From NCBI RefSeq assembly GCF_019090165.1, contig NZ_JAHRIB010000039.1:1-51221 (forward strand): 51,221 nt of DNA. The letters are read 5' to 3'. Below the pieces are notes generated by a model. That model saw only the letters and a program-made list of their open reading frames with translations, made no database searches and was not told the DNA's origin. Both the position numbers and the translations under genes were made by a program. Every line of letters begins with the position of its first letter. Position 1 is the first letter of the stretch. This DNA comes from Streptomyces sp. BV286 (GTDB lineage Bacteria > Actinomycetota > Actinomycetes > Streptomycetales > Streptomycetaceae). Shown piece after piece: positions 7,202-15,762 of this stretch.

Positions 7202-9622
7202 TCAGTCCCGCAGAAGGTCCGGTACGCCGTTGGCGTCCGGCTCGTCGCGGTCCGCCGAGACGACGGTGAGCTGCTGGGTGGCCCGGGTCAGCGCCACGTA
7301 CAGCACGCGCAGCCCGGCCGGCGACTCGTCGGCGATCTCCGCCGGGGAGACGACCACCGTGGCGTCGTACTCCAGGCCCTTCGCCTCCAGGCTGCCGAGC
7401 GCCACCACGCGGTCCCCGAGTCCGGCGAGCCACCGGGCGGCCTCGGCGCGGCGGTTCATCGCGACGACGACGCCGACCGTGCCGTCGACCTGGTCGAGCA
7501 GCCGGGCGGCCTCCTCCCGCACGGTCTTGGCCAGGGACTCCCGCCCCACGGTGCCCTGTCCGTTGTTCGTGGCCACGAAGCGCGGCCGTACGCCCGTGGA
7601 GCGGACCGCGGACGGGGACTCGGAGCCGGGCATGGCGAGGGCCAGGACCTTCGCGGCGAGTTCGGCGATCTCGGCGGGGTTGCGGTAGTTGACGGTGAGC
7701 GTGAAGCGGCGGCGCGGGCGGGAGCCGAGAGCCTCGTCACGGGCCTCGGCGGCCTCGTCCGGGTCCGACCACGACGACTGGGCGGGGTCGCCGACCACCG
7801 TCCAGGTCGCGTGCCGGCCCCGGCGGCCGATCATGCGCCACTGCATGGGGGTGAGGTCCTGCGCCTCGTCGACGATGACGTGCGCGTACTCCGTGCGCTC
7901 CTGGGCCAGCCGCTCGGCCCGCTCGCGCTGCGACTCCTCGCGTACGGGCATGAGTTCCTCCAGGCCCGTCAGCTGGTCGAGCGGGTCGAGGTCGCGCTTC
8001 CTGCGGGGGCGGGCCGGGGTGCCGACGATCGCCTCCAGTTCGTCGAGCATGGCCACGTCGTGCACGGAGAGTCCCTCCCGCTTGAGGGACCGTGCCACCC
8101 GCCGCACCTCGCCGGGGTTGAGGATCCGCCGCGCCCAGCGCCCGAGGCGTCTCTCGTCTGCCATGGCCGCCAGCACGGCGCGCGGCGTCAGCTCGGGCCA
8201 CCAGGCGTCGAGGAACGCGATGAAGGCGTCCTCGGAGCTGACGTCCTCGTCGAACGACGAGCGCAGTTCGGCGGCCAGCTCGGGGTCGGTGTGCCGGGTG
8301 CCGGCGCCGGAGCGCGACCAGAGGGCGTCGAGGAGCAGCTTGCGGGCGCGCGGGCGCAGCAGGTTCACCGGCGCTGTTCCGGAGAGCGCGCTCTGCCGGA
8401 TGCGGTCCAGCTCGGGCGTCTCCAGCTCCAGCCGACGCCCGAAGGCGACGACGCGCAGGCGGGTGGTCGTGACCGCGGGGGTCTGTGTGCCGGGCTCGTC
8501 GCCGTCCTCGTCCTCGTCTCCGAACGCGAGCTGCCCGGCCTGCGCGGGACCGGCGGACCGGCCGGGCGCGCCCGGCGTCTCCAGCGCCCCCCGTGCCGCC
8601 TTCCGCAGCACGCTCAGCATCCGGTGGGACCCCTTGGCGCGGGCCACCGCCGGTGCGTCGTACAGCGTGGCCTCGGCGCCGTCGACCAGGGAGCCGACCG
8701 CGCGGATGGCGACCTGACCCTCCTCGCCGAGGGACGGCAGGACGCCCTCGGTGTACGCGACCAGCAGCGGCGTGGGCGAGACGATCAGGATGCCGCCCGC
8801 GTACCGTCTGCGGTCCTGGTAGAGCAGATAGGCGGCCCGGTGCAGGGCGACCGCCGTCTTGCCCGTGCCGGGGCCGCCCTCCACGTACGTCACGGACGCG
8901 GCGGGCGCCCGGATGACCTGGTCCTGCTCGGCCTGGATGGAGGCGACGATGTCCCGCATGGTGTGGCTGCGGGCCTGGCCGAGCGCGGCCATCAGTGCGC
9001 CGTCCCCGATCACCGCGAGTTCGTTCCCGGCGAGCGTGGCCTTCAGCTCCGGGCGCATGAGGTCGTCCTCGACGCCGAGGACCTTGCGGCCCTTGGAGCG
9101 GATGACCCGTCGGCGTACGACCCGGCCGGGGTCGACCGGTGTGGAGCGGTAGAACGGCGCGGCCGCCGGCGCCCGCCAGTCGATGACCAGCGGAGCGTAG
9201 TCGGCGTCGAGGACGCCGATACGGCCGATGTGGAGCGTCTCGGCGATGTCGGCGGTGTTGTCGGCGCGTACGGCGCCTTCGGCGGGCTCGACCGCGGTGT
9301 ACGCGCCGTCGGGGCCCTTCTTGCCGTCCTTGCCGAGGAGGAGGTCGATCCGTCCGAAGAGGAAGTCCTCGAACTCGTTGTTCAGGCGGTTGAGGTGGAT
9401 CCCCGCCCGGAACACCTGCGCGTCACGCTCCGCGAGTGCTCCGGGTGTACCGACCTGGCCGCGCTGGGCGGCGTCGTTCATCAGGAACTCCGCCTCGTGG
9501 ATCTTTTCCTCAAGGCGCTGGTACACCCGGTCCAGGTGTTCCTGTTCGACGCCGATCTCCCGGTCGCGCACGGAATCGCCTACCGGATCGAGCGCCATTT
9601 CCTGCTGAACCTGAGCGGCCAC
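7202..9622 (-). CDS. helD: HelD-like superfamily 1 helicase (RNA polymerase-associated type)
   Basis: An 806-residue UvrD/Rep-type superfamily 1 ATPase. The first 75 residues form a charged helical arm (EQEHLDRVYQRLEEKI...), typical of HelD factors that push into RNA polymerase and recycle it, rather than of UvrD or PcrA. Walker A GGPGTGKT lies near 250, the Walker B-type VDEAQD past the middle, and motifs such as VVGDPAQ, NYRNPAEI and LYVALTRA near the C-terminus. GTG 9622 follows an AAGGGGG. It lies 83 bp downstream of the anti-sigma gene on the same strand and might share its transcript. HelD rather than a DNA-repair helicase is inferred from the N-terminal arm and the lack of other repair domains. 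Confidence 0.85.
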   Translation of the reverse strand: MAAQVQQEMALDPVGDSVRDREIGVEQEHLDRVYQRLEEKIHEAEFLMNDAAQRGQVGTPGALAERDAQVFRAGIHLNRLNNEFEDFLFGRIDLLLGKDGKKGPDGAYTAVEPAEGAVRADNTADIAETLHIGRIGVLDADYAPLVIDWRAPAAAPFYRSTPVDPGRVVRRRVIRSKGRKVLGVEDDLMRPELKATLAGNELAVIGDGALMAALGQARSHTMRDIVASIQAEQDQVIRAPAASVTYVEGGPGTGKTAVALHRAAYLLYQDRRRYAGGILIVSPTPLLVAYTEGVLPSLGEEGQVAIRAVGSLVDGAEATLYDAPAVARAKGSHRMLSVLRKAARGALETPGAPGRSAGPAQAGQLAFGDEDEDGDEPGTQTPAVTTTRLRVVAFGRRLELETPELDRIRQSALSGTAPVNLLRPRARKLLLDALWSRSGAGTRHTDPELAAELRSSFDEDVSSEDAFIAFLDAWWPELTPRAVLAAMADERRLGRWARRILNPGEVRRVARSLKREGLSVHDVAMLDELEAIVGTPARPRRKRDLDPLDQLTGLEELMPVREESQRERAERLAQERTEYAHVIVDEAQDLTPMQWRMIGRRGRHATWTVVGDPAQSSWSDPDEAAEARDEALGSRPRRRFTLTVNYRNPAEIAELAAKVLALAMPGSESPSAVRSTGVRPRFVATNNGQGTVGRESLAKTVREEAARLLDQVDGTVGVVVAMNRRAEAARWLAGLGDRVVALGSLEAKGLEYDATVVVSPAEIADESPAGLRVLYVALTRATQQLTVVSADRDEPDANGVPDLLRD

Positions 9623-9705
9623 CGGGCCCCCTTCTGACGTGCATGGCAGCCGTCAACCGTACGCGAAGGGGAGCCCGTGAGGCTACGTTTCCGCTCTTGA
9701 TCCGC

Positions 9706-10518
9706 TTACACGTCGACCTCGACCAGCTTCTTGCCGCCGAAGGTCGCGATCTCCCAGTGGTCGATGTCCGCCGGGTTCATCGCCACGCCACCGTGTACGT
9801 AGAGCGGGTTCTTGGCCTGCTCGGTGGTGGCGTTCTTGATGCCGTAGCCCCACTTCGGGACCGCCCAGGTGGTCGCCGTCTCCCGCTCGCCGTTCTTGCC
9901 GACGGCGATGAGGGAGCACTTCTCGGGACCCTTGACGTTCTTGAGCTCCAGGACCGCGTGGGTGCCCCAGGCCTTGCTCTCCACGCCGACCGTGGCGCTG
10001 ACCTTGGTGCTCGGGTCCGTGGACTCGACCTTGTCGGTCATGTGCGTGAACGCGTCCTTGGCCGGGCTGGAGGAGAGCGTCTGCGGCTGCTTCGTGTCGG
10101 AGTCCCCGCCGGTGACCGCGATCGCGGCGATCGGAGCGCCGATGATCAGCGAGGCCGCGAGCCCGAAGAAGGCACGCCGGCTCCTCTTGGCGCGGACGCG
10201 GCGCTCGACGACTTCGCCGACCAGCCGGTCCGAGAGCCCGGTGCTCGGGCGGACGCCCAGTGACTCGCCGATGGCCGGTGTGCCCCGGGTGCCCGGCAGG
10301 TCCGCCAGGGCCGCGAGCATCGGCTCCATGCCCGCGAGCTCGTCGAGCTGCTGCGCGCACCAGTCGCAGGTCGCGAGGTGCGCCTCGAACTGGGTCGCTT
10401 CGGCGTCGTCGAGGATGCCCAGCGCGTAGGCACCCACTGTTTCGTGCAGATCGCCCTGCCCCTGCGAACTTTGCATGGATCCAGGACTACCCGTTCCGTA
10501 TCCCCCGTATGTGCTCAT
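9706..10518 (-). CDS. rsuA: Zinc-finger anti-sigma factor, membrane-anchored
   Basis: A 270-residue single-pass membrane protein partnering the ECF sigma factor upstream. Residues 25-60 hold the ZAS anti-sigma fold with an H-x3-C-x2-C zinc signature (AHLATCDWC). One hydrophobic helix near 115-138 (FFGLAASLIIGAPIAAIAV) follows an Arg/Lys-rich stretch. About 130 residues outside the membrane form a sensor region with no recognised domain. Start ATG 10518 overlaps the sigma stop as ATGA, giving translational coupling and fixed stoichiometry. The symbol comes from remembered synteny with SCO2953 and should be treated as probable. Confidence 0.88.
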   Translation of the reverse strand: MSTYGGYGTGSPGSMQSSQGQGDLHETVGAYALGILDDAEATQFEAHLATCDWCAQQLDELAGMEPMLAALADLPGTRGTPAIGESLGVRPSTGLSDRLVGEVVERRVRAKRSRRAFFGLAASLIIGAPIAAIAVTGGDSDTKQPQTLSSSPAKDAFTHMTDKVESTDPSTKVSATVGVESKAWGTHAVLELKNVKGPEKCSLIAVGKNGERETATTWAVPKWGYGIKNATTEQAKNPLYVHGGVAMNPADIDHWEIATFGGKKLVEVDV

Positions 10519-11090
10519 GCCGTCACCCCCCGCTCCTCCAGTGCGAGCTTCATCGAACGCAGGGCATAGAACACCCGTGATCGCACCGTGCCGCTGGGTA
10601 TCCCCAGGGTCTCGGCGGCCTCGTTCACGGTACGCCCCTTGAAGTACGTCTCGACCAGTACCTCCCGGTGGGCCGGGGTCAGGTCGTCGAGCGCGTCAGA
10701 GAGAGTCATCAGCCACAACGCCTTGTCGATCTCGTCCTCCGCGGGAATGACCTCCAGCGGCGACGGGTCCACCTCCTGCGGCCGGGCCTGCCGGCTGCGG
10801 TGCCCGTCGATGACGATGCGCCGAGCGACCGTCACAAGCCAGGGGCGCACCGAACCGGTAGCTCGGTTGAGCTGACCGGCGTTCTTCCAGGCACGGATGA
10901 GCGTCTCCTGTACGACGTCCTCCGCCCGCTGCCGGTCCCCGGCGACCAGCCGCAGCACATAGGCGAGCAAAGGGCCGGCGTGTTCCCGGTACAGGGCACG
11001 CATCAGCTCCTCGTCAGGTTCCGAGGGCTGGGACATGCGATGTCGGGCCCTCGGCGATCGTTCATCGGCCACGGCGGAATCCTTGCGCAC
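10515..11090 (-). CDS. sigU: ECF RNA polymerase sigma factor
   Basis: A 191-residue group 4 sigma factor. Region 2 (YREHAGPLLAYVLRLV...AEDVVQETLIRAWKN) spans about 30-90, and region 4 (LTPAHREVLVETYFKGRTVNEAAETLGIPSGTVRSRV) spans about 135-180. Regions 1.1 and 3 are absent. GTG 11090 is preceded by GGAGG at seven bases; ATG at the MSQPSE position is a weaker option. The stop overlaps the anti-sigma start. The symbol comes from remembered synteny with SCO2954, where SigU affects secretion and development. A candidate autoregulatory promoter lies 49-75 bp upstream. Confidence 0.9.
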   Translation of the reverse strand: MRKDSAVADERSPRARHRMSQPSEPDEELMRALYREHAGPLLAYVLRLVAGDRQRAEDVVQETLIRAWKNAGQLNRATGSVRPWLVTVARRIVIDGHRSRQARPQEVDPSPLEVIPAEDEIDKALWLMTLSDALDDLTPAHREVLVETYFKGRTVNEAAETLGIPSGTVRSRVFYALRSMKLALEERGVTA

Positions 11091-11138
11091 GCCTACCTCC
11101 GGTGTCCGGGGGATCCCCCAGTCGGTCGCTCATCCCGG

Positions 11139-11165
11139 GATACGGGTGCAGGCGCGGCTGTGTTC
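11139..11165 (-). promoter_or_regulatory. Candidate ECF promoter of the sigma gene (GAAC-N17-CGTATC)
   Basis: On the minus strand GAAC (11165-11162) is followed after 17 bases by CGTATC (11144-11139). GAAC in the -35 and CGT in the -10 are the hallmark of many ECF promoters, and ECF sigma genes often read their own promoter. Found by eye; no TSS data. Confidence 0.5.
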
Positions 11166-11232
11166 AAAGTGACGGAATATCTTTGTGAGGAGAGTGTGGG
11201 GAACTTGGGGGCGTCTCCTTCACGAAGAGACT

Positions 11233-11826
11233 CTAAGCCCGCGCGAGGGCTGCTCTGCGCCGGTGTCTGGCCACCCGTTCGCGGTTTCCGCACACCTCAC
11301 TGGAGCACCACCTGCGACGACGCCCTCTGGACGTATCCAGGTACACCAAGGGGCAGTTGTCTCCCTCACACTGCCGGATGCTCGCGCGAGCGACCGGGTC
11401 CGTGAGGAGCTCCACCGTGTCACGGGCGACCGCCGCGAGGAGTGCGTCGCAGGTGGGAGGCCCTGCCAGGGCGCGGACGAGCGAGCCGGCGGTACCCCAC
11501 ACCGCCAGCGGCACGGGCGGTGCGGCGAGGGAGAGTTCGTTGACACGGGTCAACGCTACCCCGAAGGACCGGGAGTCCGAAGAGGGCTCTTCGCGTACCA
11601 ACTGTCCGATATGCCCCCGCAGTTCGCGGAAGGCCACGAGCCACGAGGAATCGGCCGACGCGAGGGGTGTGCCCGCCGGGACGAGTCCGGATCCGGCGAT
11701 CCAGGCCCGCAGCGGCCCGGCCGAGTCGAGCCGTTCCTCGGGGTGTGTGGTCGCCAGGAGATCGAGACAGGTCCGCCCGGAGTCGAAGCGCAGCTCGTAC
11801 GAGGCCGTGGCCGTGCCCAATGCCAT
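11233..11826 (-). CDS. CGNR zinc-finger (ABATE domain) protein
   Basis: A 197-residue protein of the stress-induced-regulator-like ABATE/CGNR family. The N-terminal region (residues 1-130) begins with an RFDSGRTCLDLLAT segment typical of ABATE. The C-terminal zinc finger reads C-x4-C...WCSSEVCGNRERVARHR, containing the CGNR tetrapeptide and a basic helix, so DNA binding is likely. Start ATG 11826 gives normal family length. It is monocistronic, lying 142 bp upstream of the ECF sigma start on the same strand. The regulon is unknown. Confidence 0.9.
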   Translation of the reverse strand: MALGTATASYELRFDSGRTCLDLLATTHPEERLDSAGPLRAWIAGSGLVPAGTPLASADSSWLVAFRELRGHIGQLVREEPSSDSRSFGVALTRVNELSLAAPPVPLAVWGTAGSLVRALAGPPTCDALLAAVARDTVELLTDPVARASIRQCEGDNCPLVYLDTSRGRRRRWCSSEVCGNRERVARHRRRAALARA

Positions 11827-12168
11827 GTGCCTGTCACCGCCTTGGGGTTGCCGCCCTGAGGGGCCGGTGAGGGGATCGTGAAGTGGGGGTCCGCGCGGGG
11901 GCCGTGCCGGGCCCGTACTCCCTACAGTGCCTTCCCCCGCGCGCGGCGGGAAGCCCCACGCCGTCCCCGCCCCCGCCCGCGCCGTTCGGCCTCCTGCCGC
12001 GCGCCGGAGGTCCCGCCGGCGCGGCGCATCGGACGCCTCATCCGGTGCGACCCGGACGCCCCACCGGGACGGTGGGTGGTTCGTCCCCGGAGCGGCCTGG
12101 ACGTCCGCTTATGCCCGCGCGCGTCCCGGCCATGTCGTGCGGGCCGGCCCGGCGCTTGACTCGATGGC
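11827..12168. other. Divergent intergenic region, CGNR gene / DUF1772 gene
   Basis: About 340 bp, very GC-rich, containing both promoters. No extra gene, hairpin or operator was recognised. The plus-strand gene has no clear Shine-Dalgarno sequence before its ATG. Confidence 0.45.
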
Positions 12169-12750
12169 ATGACAGCTATCGCACAGAGCGGCAAGGGGCG
12201 GCGTACGACCGCCGGGGGTGTGCTGGTCGCGGCCACGGTCGCCACGGGCCTGATGGCCGGGCTCTTCTTCGCGTACGCGTGCAGCGTGATGCCGGCGCTG
12301 GCCCGCAGCGACGACCGGGTCTACGTCGAGGTCATGCAGAACATCGACGACGTCATCCAGAACCCGCTGTTCCTGCTGACCTTCAGCGGCGCGCTGCTGC
12401 TGGCGGCCGTCTCCGCCTGGCAGTTGCGCGGCTCGCCGCGCGTGCGCGGGTGGGTGTTCGCGGCACTCGTCACCTATGTGCTCGCGTTCCTGGTGACCGT
12501 CGTCTTCAACATCCCACTGAACGAGGACATCGTGGGCGCCGGGAACCCGGCCACGATGACCGATCCGGCGGCCGTGCGTGAGCGGTTCGAGGACCCGTGG
12601 GTGGCCTGGAACGTCGTACGGACCGTGCTGCACACCCTCGCGTTCGCCCTGCTGGCGCCCGCCCTGGTGCTGTACGGGCGCCACGGCGGGAGCGGCGGTC
12701 AGACGTCGGCGTACTTGGAGTCGGCGGCCGGGTCGAGCGCCAGCCGGTAG
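12169..12750 (+). CDS. DUF1772 (anthrone oxygenase-like) membrane protein
   Basis: A 193-residue integral membrane protein with four predicted helices: about 16-40, 66-86, 94-115 and 142-165. Between helices 3 and 4 lies the family segment FNIPLNE...WVAWN. DUF1772 members include fungal anthrone oxygenases, but most bacterial ones are uncharacterised. The chosen ATG lacks a good ribosome binding site, so a leaderless start or a start a few codons later is possible. The 3' end runs 52 bp into the oppositely oriented nnaR gene, so the last codons (after YGRHGGSG) are not conserved family sequence. Confidence 0.8.
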   Translation: MTAIAQSGKGRRTTAGGVLVAATVATGLMAGLFFAYACSVMPALARSDDRVYVEVMQNIDDVIQNPLFLLTFSGALLLAAVSAWQLRGSPRVRGWVFAALVTYVLAFLVTVVFNIPLNEDIVGAGNPATMTDPAAVRERFEDPWVAWNVVRTVLHTLAFALLAPALVLYGRHGGSGGQTSAYLESAAGSSASR

Positions 12751-13880
12751 CCGCGCTTGACGACGGTCTGGATGAGCTTGGGCGTCCCCAGTGCCGTACG
12801 CAGCCGGGCCATCGCGGTCTCCACGGCGTGCTCGTCCTTGCCTGCGCCGGGCAGGGCCCGCAGCAGCTCGGCCCGGGCCACCACCCAGCCGGGCCGCCGG
12901 GACAGCGCGCGCAGCAGCGACATTCCCGCGGGCGGTACGGGCCGCAGCGCGTCGTCCACCAGCACGGCGTGCCCGCGGATCTCCACCCGGTGGCCGGCGA
13001 TCGGCAACGTCCGTGCCCTGGACGGCAGTTCCTTGCACAGCACCTGCACGAGCGGGCCGAGCCGGAAGCGCTCGGGCTGGACCGTGTCGATGCCCCGGGC
13101 CTGCAGAGGCAGCGCGGTGACCGGGCCGACGCAGGCGGGCAGCACGTCGTGGCTGAGGGCGGCGAGCAGTTCGGGCAGCAGTCCGCGGTCCTCGGCACGG
13201 CCCAGCAGTGAGGCCGCGGCCGGGGCGCTGGTGAAGGTCAGCGCGTCCAGGCCGCGGGCGACCGTGGCGTCGAGCAGCCGGTCCATGGGGCCGATGTCCT
13301 CCGGGGGCATCCACCGGTACACGGGGACACCGACGACCTCCGCGCCCGCGGCCCGCAGCGACTCCACGAAGCCGGGCAGCGGCTCGCCGTGCAGCTGGAT
13401 CGCGATCCGGCGGCCCTCGACCCCCTCGTCCAGCAGCCGGTCGAGCACCTCGGCCATGGATTCGGAGGACGGAGACCATTCCTCGGTCAGCCCTTGGGCT
13501 CGTACCGCGCCTTTGACCTTGGGTCCTCGGGCAAGCAGTTCGACACCGCGCAGTACGGCGAGGAGTTCCTCGCCGAGGCCCCACCCGTCGGCGGCCTCGA
13601 TCCAGCCACGGAACCCGATCGCGGTGGTCGCGACCACGATGTCCGGTGCCTCGTCGAGGAGCTGTTTGGTCGCCGCGAGGAGTTCGCTGTCGTCGGCGAG
13701 GGGGACGATGCGCAGGGCGGGAGCGTGCAGGACGGCCGCCCCGCGCCGCTGGAGCAGGACTCCGAGTTCGTCAGCGCGGCGGGCGGCGGTCACACCGACG
13801 GTGAACCCCGCGAGTGGGCCGTGATCTTGTTGGTCCGGTCGGTCCGGTCGCTGCTCTTGTCGCTGCGGTTCCTCGTACAT
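12699..13880 (-). CDS. nnaR: HemD-like nitrate/nitrite assimilation regulator NnaR
   Basis: A 393-residue two-domain protein: a uroporphyrinogen-III synthase-like fold at about 22-275 (FTVGVTAARRADELGVLLQRRGAAV at its start) fused to an OmpR-type winged helix at about 300-385 (RPGWVVARAELLRALP...AVETAMARLRTALG...TVVKRGYRL). Next to narK, this architecture matches NnaR of S. coelicolor (remembered as SCO2958), a DNA-binding co-activator with GlnR of nitrate and nitrite genes. The synthase fold probably serves as a sensor or relic rather than as the housekeeping HemD. ATG 13880 is chosen, with GGGACGAGAG upstream. It follows narK on the same strand after a hairpin. Its 3' end overlaps DUF1772 convergently. 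Confidence 0.88.
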   Translation of the reverse strand: MYEEPQRQEQRPDRPDQQDHGPLAGFTVGVTAARRADELGVLLQRRGAAVLHAPALRIVPLADDSELLAATKQLLDEAPDIVVATTAIGFRGWIEAADGWGLGEELLAVLRGVELLARGPKVKGAVRAQGLTEEWSPSSESMAEVLDRLLDEGVEGRRIAIQLHGEPLPGFVESLRAAGAEVVGVPVYRWMPPEDIGPMDRLLDATVARGLDALTFTSAPAAASLLGRAEDRGLLPELLAALSHDVLPACVGPVTALPLQARGIDTVQPERFRLGPLVQVLCKELPSRARTLPIAGHRVEIRGHAVLVDDALRPVPPAGMSLLRALSRRPGWVVARAELLRALPGAGKDEHAVETAMARLRTALGTPKLIQTVVKRGYRLALDPAADSKYADV

Positions 13881-14008
13881 GGCTCTCGTCCCGCTCGAGT
13901 GGTGTTCGTGCGTGTCACCCGCTGGGTTGGGGCGTTCCGCTGGAGTACCCGTGTCCGGGACTCCGGGGCGTCCTCTGCACGCCCCGCTTGCCCGCCTCAT
14001 GGCGGACG

Positions 14009-14042
14009 ACCGAGCCTGTCAATGGTGCATGACAGGCTCGGT
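14009..14042. terminator. narK terminator hairpin
   Basis: A perfect 13-bp stem (14009-14021 with 14030-14042) and an eight-base loop, 26 bp after the narK stop on the minus strand and ahead of nnaR. It could attenuate rather than fully stop readthrough into nnaR. Confidence 0.75.
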
Positions 14043-14067
14043 TCCGCTTGATGTCGCTCGTGTTACG

Positions 14068-15450
14068 TCACACCTCGGCGTAGCTGAGCTGCGGCTTCGC
14101 CTCCGAAGTGGTCGTGGCGGGCGATTCGGCGGCCGCCGGGCGGCGAAGGTATACGGCCCAGGTGACCGCGAAGCAGACCGCGTAGAAGGCGAGGAAGGCG
14201 ACGAAGGCCCCGGTGCCGGAACCGACGCTCAGGAACGACTGCCGGAAGGCCAGGTTGATACCGAGACCACCGACCGCGCCCACGGCCCCGATGAGCCCCA
14301 TCGAGGCGCCGGACAGGCGTCGCCCGTACGACGCGGCCGCCTCCCCGGTGAGCCCCATGGCGACGGCCTTGGCGTGGAAGATGCCGGGGATCATCTTGAA
14401 CGTGGCGCCGTTGCCGAGCCCCGTCAGCACGAACAGCACGATGAAGGCGGTGGTGAACAGCGGCAGCGACTTCTGCATGGAGGCGACCACGATGACGGCG
14501 GTCGCGGCGCCCATGGCGACGAAGTTCCACAGGGTGATGCGCGCCCCGCCGTACTTGTCGGCGAGCGAGCCGCCCACGGGCCGGATCAGCGAGCCGAGGA
14601 GCGGCCCGATGAAGGTGACGTAGGCCGACTCCAGGGGCGTACGGCCGAACTGAGTCTGCAGTACGAGGCCGAAGGCGAAGCTGTACCCGATGAACGACCC
14701 GAACGTCCCGATGTAGAGGAAGGACATGATCCAGGTGTGCGGGTCCTTCACGGCCTCCTTGGCGGCGCCGGTGTCGTTCTTCACGGACGTGATGTTGTCC
14801 ATGTAGAAGGCGCCGAGGACGGCGGCGACGACGATGAGCGGGATGTAGATCCCGAGCAGCAGGCGCGGACCGCCGCCGGCTCCGATGACGGCGAGCCCGA
14901 CGAGCTGTACGACGGGGACCCCGATGTTGCCGCCGCCGGCGTTGAGCCCGAGGGCCCATCCCTTCTTCCGGAGCGGGAAGAAGGAGTTGATGTTGGTCAT
15001 GGAGGAGGCGAAGTTCCCTCCTCCCACACCGGCGAGCATGGCGCACACGAGGAAGGTCCCGAAGGACGTCCCGGGCTCCATGACGGCGAAGGCCGCGACC
15101 GTCGGGATGAGCAGCATGCTCGCCGAGATGATGGTCCAGTTCCGGCCACCGAAGCGGGCGACCGCGAAGGTGTAGGGCACCCGCACGATGGCGCCGACCA
15201 GCGTGGCCATCGAGATGATGAAGAACTTGTCGGCGGGGGTGAGCCCGTACTCGGGCCCCATGAAGAGCACCATGACCGACCAGAGGGTCCAGATCGAGAA
15301 CCCGATGTGCTCGGAAAGAACCGAGAAGAAGAGGTTGCGCCGGGCGACCTTCTCCCCCGTCTCCTTCCAGAACGTCTCGTCCTCCGGGTCCCAGTGGTCG
15401 ATCCAGCGGCCTCCCCTGCGTCCTGCGGGGGCTGTACTCGGGGCTGTCAT
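14068..15450 (-). CDS. narK: Nitrate/nitrite MFS transporter NarK
   Basis: A 460-residue major facilitator of the nitrate/nitrite porter family, with about 12 membrane helices, at the cytoplasmic membrane. The N-terminus (WIDHWDPEDETFWKETGEKVARRNLFFSVL) matches actinobacterial NarK/NasA. Family glycine-rich helices appear as AGVGGGNFASSMTNINSFFP and LNAGGGNIGVP, the nitrate-signature regions. It imports nitrate or exports nitrite for assimilation or respiration. The downstream nnaR gene supports the assimilatory context. ATG 15450 is preceded by GGAGG. Confidence 0.93.
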   Translation of the reverse strand: MTAPSTAPAGRRGGRWIDHWDPEDETFWKETGEKVARRNLFFSVLSEHIGFSIWTLWSVMVLFMGPEYGLTPADKFFIISMATLVGAIVRVPYTFAVARFGGRNWTIISASMLLIPTVAAFAVMEPGTSFGTFLVCAMLAGVGGGNFASSMTNINSFFPLRKKGWALGLNAGGGNIGVPVVQLVGLAVIGAGGGPRLLLGIYIPLIVVAAVLGAFYMDNITSVKNDTGAAKEAVKDPHTWIMSFLYIGTFGSFIGYSFAFGLVLQTQFGRTPLESAYVTFIGPLLGSLIRPVGGSLADKYGGARITLWNFVAMGAATAVIVVASMQKSLPLFTTAFIVLFVLTGLGNGATFKMIPGIFHAKAVAMGLTGEAAASYGRRLSGASMGLIGAVGAVGGLGINLAFRQSFLSVGSGTGAFVAFLAFYAVCFAVTWAVYLRRPAAAESPATTTSEAKPQLSYAEV

Positions 15451-15762
15451 GACGCCTCCACGGTTCTCCGGTGCTCAGGTCTCGTACTCAGGTGATGAGC
15501 CCGAAGGTAGGGAGGACTGATTTCCGTTCCTGTGGCTGTGAGTGACCGGAAGGGAACGTTGCTCTCACGAGGGGCGGCGGGCCTCGGTGAGGACGGTTCC
15601 GTCAGGGGGCACCCGTGAGGAGCTGTCGGGCGAGCACAGACGCCTATGGAGAGCGTACGAGAAGGGAGTGGCTGGAAGTGATGGGTTCGGGTGTGATGTG
15701 AGCGGAGGCGACGGGGCTGACGAGGAGCCCTGGCTGGTTCAGCGCTTTTGCCACGTCAGTAC
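15451..15762. other. narK upstream region
   Basis: About 310 bp between narK and the membrane-protein stop. It must contain the narK promoter. On the minus strand, in the 15505-15550 stretch, there is a GTCAC ... GAAAT pattern loosely like GlnR half-sites (GTnAC/GAAAC), but the spacing is imperfect and I do not call a site. No gene was seen. Confidence 0.4.

Noticed and set aside
7811..9637. 608-codon plus-strand frame
   Set aside because: Antisense to the HelD-like gene, whose Walker and helicase motifs are complete; no independent support.
15505..15550. GlnR-box candidate upstream of narK
   Set aside because: Half-site-like pentamers are present but do not keep the 6-base spacing; too weak to call.
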